From: Pseudomonadota bacterium | Lineage (GTDB): Bacteria; Pseudomonadota; Alphaproteobacteria; Acetobacterales; Acetobacteraceae | DNA: 42,212 bases | Direction: 5' to 3' | Assembly: GCA_021782435.1 (NCBI GenBank) | Contig: JAJXVA010000003.1 | Span: 1 to 42,212, forward strand | Part shown: positions 37,535 through 42,212 of the stretch, one piece after another | Numbering within the stretch: the stretch's first letter is position 1 | Layout: the number at the start of each line of letters is the position of its first letter | Notes under the pieces: model-generated | What the model saw: only the letters and a program-made list of their open reading frames with translations | Told to the model about the DNA's origin: nothing | Database searches by the model: none | Position numbers and translations under genes: made by a program

Positions 37535-38371
37535 TCACCGTGCCATCAAAAAGCCAAACGCGCCCAGCCCGAACACCACGCAATACAGCGCGAACGGGCT
37601 TAGCCGGGTGGCATCGTCGCGCTGGAACCAGCGCATCAGAAACGCCGTGCTGAACCACGCCACCACCCCGGCCACCACAGCGCCCAGCCAAGCCACGTGC
37701 CACATGCCCGGTACCGCGCCGTGGCGTAGCAGCTTGGGCACCTCCAGCACCGTCGCGCCCAAAATGATCGGGGTCGCGATCAGAAACGAAAAATGCGCCG
37801 ATCCTTCATGATCCACGCCGCGCAGCAACCCCCCGGCAATGGTTGCCCCCGAGCGGGAAAACCCCGGCACAAGCGCCAGGCACTGCCACAGGCCAATCAC
37901 CAGCGCATCCACCGGCGTCAGTGCCGCCAGCGTCTTGTGCGGCCGGCGCGCCCTTAGCCGTTCCACCCCCGCCAGCAGCACGCCATTTCCCACCAGCATC
38001 AGCGCCACCAGCGTTGGCGCGCCAAACAGGCGCCGCAGCGCGTGTTCCAGCACAAACCCCACCACCACCGCCGGCAGGGTTGCCACTATCACCAGCCACA
38101 ATACCCGCCGCGCCTCAGCCACCGCATGCGCGCCGCCCAGCCCCACGACGCCGCGCGCCAGGGCCCACCAATCCCGCCAGAAAAACGTCAGCAGCGCCGT
38201 GGCCGTACCCAGGTGCAACATCACCAGAAAGGGCAGAAAGGCCGGGCCATGCTGGTCCAGCCGCCAACCCAGCAAAGCCGGCCATACCACCGCGTGGCCC
38301 AGGCTGCTGACCGGAAACAACTCGCTCGCCCCCTGCAGCACCGCCAGGGCCAAGGCTTGCAACAAATGCAT
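37535..38371 (-). CDS. uppP: Undecaprenyl-diphosphatase UppP
   Basis: A 278-residue inner-membrane protein that recycles undecaprenyl pyrophosphate for peptidoglycan and surface glycan synthesis. The first signature reads GASELFPVSSLGH, where most homologues have EFLPVSSTGH; the second is PGFSRSGATIA with the catalytic Arg/Ser. Eight or so hydrophobic helices are visible. ATG at 38371 fits the family; an in-frame ATG at 38476 adds an Arg-rich tail that is not hydrophobic. It may support the SGNH hydrolase that follows. Confidence 0.95.
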   Translation of the reverse strand: MHLLQALALAVLQGASELFPVSSLGHAVVWPALLGWRLDQHGPAFLPFLVMLHLGTATALLTFFWRDWWALARGVVGLGGAHAVAEARRVLWLVIVATLPAVVVGFVLEHALRRLFGAPTLVALMLVGNGVLLAGVERLRARRPHKTLAALTPVDALVIGLWQCLALVPGFSRSGATIAGGLLRGVDHEGSAHFSFLIATPIILGATVLEVPKLLRHGAVPGMWHVAWLGAVVAGVVAWFSTAFLMRWFQRDDATRLSPFALYCVVFGLGAFGFLMAR

Positions 38372-38496
38372 GGGGTTTCGCTCATCGTCCGCTATCGTCC
38401 GCCCCTCCTCGCGCAATCCGCGCGCCTCATCAACCCGCCCATGGTCAGACGCGCCATTCCGCGCTACGCGAAACACCCCCGCAATTCCGATCCGCC

Positions 38497-39408
38497 ATGG
38501 ACCAACCCATCAACTTCGTGCTGCACAGCCTGGTCAAACATGCCGGCAGGCCGGGATATGCGGTCGCCACCGGCCACGGTCCGGTCGCGGTTTTCCAGGA
38601 CGTGTCCGACCTTTCCCGCCCCGGCGCGGATTACCGGCTGGAAAGCGCCAGGGTCCGCCTGCACGAGCGCCTGCTGTTTCGCGGTCCCGCGCTCCACGAA
38701 AACCAAGGAATCGGCTTCATCCTCGCCACGCCGGCCGGCGCGGCCCTGCTGCTGCTCCCGCCGTCATCGCCACCGCCGCCGGACACCATTCTGCTCGGCT
38801 CCCGTCAGGAAAGCTGGTTCGGATTTTCTCCCGAAACCCGCATCGCCGCACAGCCCGCGCCCATGGCACTCCACGCGCTCACCCCGGAAACCTGCCTCAT
38901 CATCGCCTCGGGCAATCCGGCGGGTCTCGCGGCCCTGGTGCGCCGCCAGGCCCATGGCCTGTTCCATCCGCCGCAACACGCCGCGCCGATCTCCATCCAA
39001 CCCGGCGCGCTCGGAGACGGCCTGCCGGACCAGCCACTCATCCTCTCCCCGGATCAGCCGATCCTCATCGACAATGTTTTCGTTCGCGCCGGCGTCCTGC
39101 TTGGTGCCCCCGGCATCGCGCGCGCTCCGGTTACTGATCCGCTCATTACGTATCTGCGTCCCGAACTCACCCAGGAAGCCTGCCTGGTTGCCAACGGAAC
39201 CACCGTTCTCGTCTCCCGCGCCACCCTGCCGGCCAGCAACGCCGCCCCACCCGACCCTGCCGCCCCCATCGCTCCGGATCCGAACATGCCCGAACCACCG
39301 CTGGCCAAACCCATCCGGCCGGTGATGCTCGATCTCCCTCAGGTCTATGCCTACCGCCAATTGCCGCGCACCCTCCGAGAGCGCTTCCGGCTCGCTCCCG
39401 TGGCGTGA
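38497..39408 (+). CDS. Hypothetical protein with weak Hint-like segment
   Basis: A 303-residue protein that I cannot assign with confidence. Residues about 178-206 (LILSPDQPILIDNVFVRAGVL, following a GLPDQP turn) and 216-240 (TYLRPELTQEACLVANGTTVL) resemble the two conserved blocks of the alphaproteobacterial Hint (Hedgehog/intein) domain, but the first-block Cys that would make it self-processing is not visible. The N-terminal half has a beta-rich stretch with GHGPVAVFQDVSDL. No signal peptide. The ATG at 38497 has little ribosome site. It converges on the PLP-fold gene. Confidence 0.6.
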   Translation: MDQPINFVLHSLVKHAGRPGYAVATGHGPVAVFQDVSDLSRPGADYRLESARVRLHERLLFRGPALHENQGIGFILATPAGAALLLLPPSSPPPPDTILLGSRQESWFGFSPETRIAAQPAPMALHALTPETCLIIASGNPAGLAALVRRQAHGLFHPPQHAAPISIQPGALGDGLPDQPLILSPDQPILIDNVFVRAGVLLGAPGIARAPVTDPLITYLRPELTQEACLVANGTTVLVSRATLPASNAAPPDPAAPIAPDPNMPEPPLAKPIRPVMLDLPQVYAYRQLPRTLRERFRLAPVA

Positions 39409-39582
39409 AACGCGGCGATGTGGAACCATACGGCAGGGAATTAAATAAACGGGAGAAACAAGGCGCTTCAGCGAACGGGCAAAACCTGAGGACGCCACAT
39501 TCCGGGCATCTCGCGTGGTGTATGCTTCTGGTTCCGGTGCGGCCGACGGCAGCGCAACGCGCCATGCCATCCGAAAGCGCGC

Positions 39583-41631
39583 TCAGAAACTCGGCTTTGG
39601 ATCGGCACGGCTCAGCGCCTCCCAATTGGCCAAAATCAGAGAAATTTTCGCGAGAACCGAAATGGCGTCCCGAATCTCCCGCAGCAGGCGGGCATCCTCA
39701 TCGAGGTCGTGGTGGGAAGGCTCACCGCTGACCAGCCGGGCGCCGGCGGAAATGCGCAGCACCCCCATCATGCCGCCGCGCGCGGGCAGTGCCACTGGCT
39801 GGCCGATATGGCAGCGCAGACACGCGAGGCGCTCCTGTTCAGCCGAAAGGGTCGGCGACAGCGCAGGACGAAGGTCCGCATTGAGCCATACATACACGCG
39901 GCGGGCGTCTTCCGGGGATAAGGGATCCTCAGGGCGAAGACAGAAGCCGATTATGGTTTGTTCGGCGTCCCAGGCGTGCGACGCCCTGGCGGGGGGCGGG
40001 GTTTCCACCAGGGCAATATCCGGGTTGGCCTCGATCGCCTCGCGGACATGGGCGCGGAACCGGCCGAGAATTTCGGCGGTGCGCGCCTCGGGCACAGCGG
40101 CAAGCGCCTGCCACTCGGCCAGCGCTGCGTGCCAGCGCAGCAGCAGGCCGTAATTGGCGCCCTCGGGCAGGGTCTGGGCGCGGGCGACCTCCGGCCATTC
40201 GCCTCGGAAAGAATATTCGGCAAGCCCGGCCGGCAGTGCGTGGTTCAGCCGCGGCGCACGGCCGGGCGGCACCAGCACCGCGCCGGCGAAGGGTGGACCA
40301 GTCAGGAACTTCGAGCCGGTGATCAGCACGAGCCAGTCCCGCGCGAGATACGCCGCGAGCCGTGCGGCCGTCAGCCGCAGCTGGCAGGCATCCACCACCA
40401 CAGTCAGCTGGCCGGGGTAACGGTTGGCCAGCTGGCCAACCGTCTCGATAGAGGGCGCCAGGTAACCGGTCTTGGAAATATCCAGCACATGCAGAATAAC
40501 CTGGTGGCCGGCGGCAACGGCCCGCACCACGGCCCGCGCGCAATCAGCGTCGATCGCGGATAAGGGGCGCATGGCGCCAGACGCCTCCCGCGCGGCGATC
40601 GGCACCAGGGTCACGGCCTCGGGCTGACCGTCGATACGCGCACCCTTGGTAACTGGCGTGCCGCGGGCAGTATCGGCCGCGAAATGGCGACCGGTCGCCG
40701 CCAGCGGCACGCCGGAGCCGGTTTCCTCGGGCGCGACCAGTATGTTAGTCACGGGGGCAGCTGGGTCGGCAACACCCAGCGTCAGCGCCAGCAGTTCGCA
40801 ATCCGTGCCGGACGCGGCCAGCACCACCTGGCCGGGCGGCGCGAGGCCGGCATGGGCGGCAATTTCGGCGCGGATGGCGCGGGCTTCGGCCAGCAGGGCC
40901 GGGGTAGGGTCGGCGGTCAAGGCCGCCAGGGTCACGCGGGCGCGCGCCGCCTCGGCCGCGGCAAACCCGCGTTCCGAGCTCGACGAGGCGGTGGAACTGG
41001 CAAACGTTACCGACCAAGGGCGGGGCCGGTGCGAGCAGCCATACCCGTTGAGCCCGGTTGCGGGATCGATGCGTAGGCGTTGGTCCCCGCCCGATTGCAG
41101 CAGCGCCTCGGCCGGGCCGAGCAGCGGCCAGAGCCGCGCGAGCCGATCGAGTTCCGCCGCGTCGGGAGTGGCGGGCGCGCCCTGTTGCAACAGGCGCAAA
41201 GCCGGCCAGGCGGCGCGCAGGGCGGCATGACCGGGCGGAGTGGCGCTGGCGAACGGGGCCAGCAGGACGTCAAGCGGCATGTCCGCGCCCACACCATGGA
41301 TCCGGGCAAAAACCGCGGCAACCCGGGCGGCAGCCAGGCCCGCCAGCGACGGCGACACTCCGGCGCGCAGCAGCAGCGCAAGCTCCAACCCATGGCGCAG
41401 CCGGGTAGCCGCCACCTCGTTTCGGGCCAGGCAGTCCGGGCCAAGCCGGATCTGCCCCAAAGGATCGACCACGAAAGCCTGCGCCAGATCTGGCACGAAG
41501 GTCAGCGACCGATGATGCGGGGCGATCAACAGGTCGGGTCGGGCGAGCAGGCGGGCGATGGCATCCGGCAACAGGGCGCCAGTGGCGGGAGGGGTGGCGA
41601 GGGTGGTGGCGGCGCTATCCAGTCCGGACAT
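39583..41631 (-). CDS. PLP-dependent aminotransferase-fold protein with N-terminal extension
   Basis: A 682-residue protein. Residues about 195-660 read as a class V aminotransferase/cysteine-desulfurase-like fold: CSHRPRPWSVTFASSTASS, SGTDCELLAL, the PLP-stacking region, D414 in VVVDACQLR (binds the pyridine nitrogen) and K441 in TGSKFLTGPPF as the Schiff-base Lys. The first 190 residues, starting IARLLARPDLLIAPHHRSL and including LRHGLELALLLRAGVSPSLAGLAAARV, are helical, Ala/Leu-rich and unlike any domain I know. The ATG at 41631 is chosen over one at 41700; neither has a strong ribosome site. Divergent from ettA. The substrate is unknown. Confidence 0.75.
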   Translation of the reverse strand: MSGLDSAATTLATPPATGALLPDAIARLLARPDLLIAPHHRSLTFVPDLAQAFVVDPLGQIRLGPDCLARNEVAATRLRHGLELALLLRAGVSPSLAGLAAARVAAVFARIHGVGADMPLDVLLAPFASATPPGHAALRAAWPALRLLQQGAPATPDAAELDRLARLWPLLGPAEALLQSGGDQRLRIDPATGLNGYGCSHRPRPWSVTFASSTASSSSERGFAAAEAARARVTLAALTADPTPALLAEARAIRAEIAAHAGLAPPGQVVLAASGTDCELLALTLGVADPAAPVTNILVAPEETGSGVPLAATGRHFAADTARGTPVTKGARIDGQPEAVTLVPIAAREASGAMRPLSAIDADCARAVVRAVAAGHQVILHVLDISKTGYLAPSIETVGQLANRYPGQLTVVVDACQLRLTAARLAAYLARDWLVLITGSKFLTGPPFAGAVLVPPGRAPRLNHALPAGLAEYSFRGEWPEVARAQTLPEGANYGLLLRWHAALAEWQALAAVPEARTAEILGRFRAHVREAIEANPDIALVETPPPARASHAWDAEQTIIGFCLRPEDPLSPEDARRVYVWLNADLRPALSPTLSAEQERLACLRCHIGQPVALPARGGMMGVLRISAGARLVSGEPSHHDLDEDARLLREIRDAISVLAKISLILANWEALSRADPKPSF

Positions 41632-41736
41632 GGGGGGGTTGTACACAACCGGGACGTGGGCGGCAAAGCGGCGCGGGTTGCTTTGCATACGGCACGACAC
41701 TGGCTACATAACCGGCCAGACCAACAGGATCAGACG

Positions 41737-42212
41737 ATGGCGGCTTATCAATACGTTTATGTGATGAAGGACCTGACCAAGTCCTTTCCGGGCGGGCGTG
41801 AGGTGTTCAAGGGCATCACGCTTTCCTTTCTGCCCGGGGTCAAGATCGGCGTGCTGGGCGTGAACGGCGCCGGCAAATCGACCCTGATGAAAATCATGGC
41901 CGGGATCGAGACCGAATATGGCGGCGAGGCCTGGGCGGCGGAAGGCGCGCGGGTGGGCTATCTGTCGCAGGAACCAAAGCTGGATGCGGGGGCCACCGTC
42001 GGCGAAAACGTGCAGGCCGCTTTCGGCAACCTCAAGGCGACACTGGAACGGTTCCACGAAATTTCCGCTAAATTCGCCGAGCCAATGGACGAAGGCGAAA
42101 TGGACGCGCTGCTCACCGAGCAGGCCGAATTGCAGGAAAAAATCGACGCCGAGGATGGCTGGGACCTCGAGCGGCGCATAGACATCGCACTGGATGCGCT
42201 GCGCTGCCCGCC
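41737..42212 (+). CDS. ettA: Energy-dependent translational throttle protein EttA (partial)
   Basis: The first 158 codons of an ABC-F ATPase that binds the ribosomal E site and adjusts translation to ATP level. It starts QYVYVMKDLTKSFPGGREV, has the Walker A GVNGAGKSTL near 45-54, and VGYLSQEP typical of EttA. The rest, including the second ATPase domain, lies beyond the right edge. ATG at 41737 has AGGA nine bases upstream. It is divergent from the PLP-fold gene with about 105 bases between. Confidence 0.95.
   Translation, partial: MAAYQYVYVMKDLTKSFPGGREVFKGITLSFLPGVKIGVLGVNGAGKSTLMKIMAGIETEYGGEAWAAEGARVGYLSQEPKLDAGATVGENVQAAFGNLKATLERFHEISAKFAEPMDEGEMDALLTEQAELQEKIDAEDGWDLERRIDIALDALRCP

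Overview
The window is high-GC bacterial chromosome, most likely an alphaproteobacterium of the Acetobacteraceae type. This is inferred from gene content: an NDUFA12-like complex I subunit, DUF2155, DUF1013 (TrcR) and DUF1192 proteins, Coq7, an L31 without a zinc ribbon, and an NAD-dependent FdsGBAD formate dehydrogenase. It is a mostly housekeeping stretch with no prophage, insertion sequence or CRISPR array that I can see. About 44 protein genes and one tRNA are supported.

Layout, left to right. Bases 1-3.65 kb hold a fluoride-channel gene (CrcB) running off the left edge with a universal-stress-protein-like tail, an alpha/beta hydrolase, and a GT4-GT9 glycosyltransferase pair. At 3.7-7.2 kb are thrS, infC (probable ATA start) and a Cox11/CtaG protein fused to a cytochrome c domain. 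At 7.2-10 kb lies a tight minus-strand operon: NDUFA12, mlaD, a small protein, DUF2155, dsbB, coq7. At 10.3-12.4 kb a TetR regulator diverges from an aldehyde dehydrogenase. At 12.7-17.8 kb is the fdsGBAD formate dehydrogenase operon, with no fdhD-type maturation gene in the window.

At 18-24.7 kb is a more accessory block: a small secreted protein, a POT-family transporter lacking the ExxER motif with a dienelactone hydrolase, a secreted HEFAE-motif protein, and a TonB-dependent receptor behind a Zur-like operator. Icd and purEK follow, with two divergent YdcH-type proteins, TrcR and DUF1192. At 29.6-33.5 kb are an hsp20 gene behind a ROSE-type RNA thermometer, rpmE, creA, an AlkA-type glycosylase, a tiny secreted poly-histidine protein, hemB (Mg-type) and tRNA-Thr(GGT).

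The right end has a secreted PQQ-type beta-propeller behind an AT-rich dyad, an outer-membrane barrel-like protein, an SGNH hydrolase with uppP, a Hint-like protein, a large PLP-fold protein with an unassigned N-terminal domain, and the start of ettA.

Recurring themes are respiration and redox (formate dehydrogenase, Cox11-cytochrome c, NDUFA12, Coq7, DsbB) and envelope maintenance (MlaD, UppP, glycosyltransferases, TonB receptor). Nothing seen is a defence island or a clear multi-gene novel system. The best leads are domain fusions (CrcB-Usp, Cox11-cytochrome c), the altered POT transporter, the PLP-fold protein, and several RNA or DNA regulatory sites. Starts were chosen from Shine-Dalgarno sites and overlaps; functions were assigned by reading motifs, without database searches.
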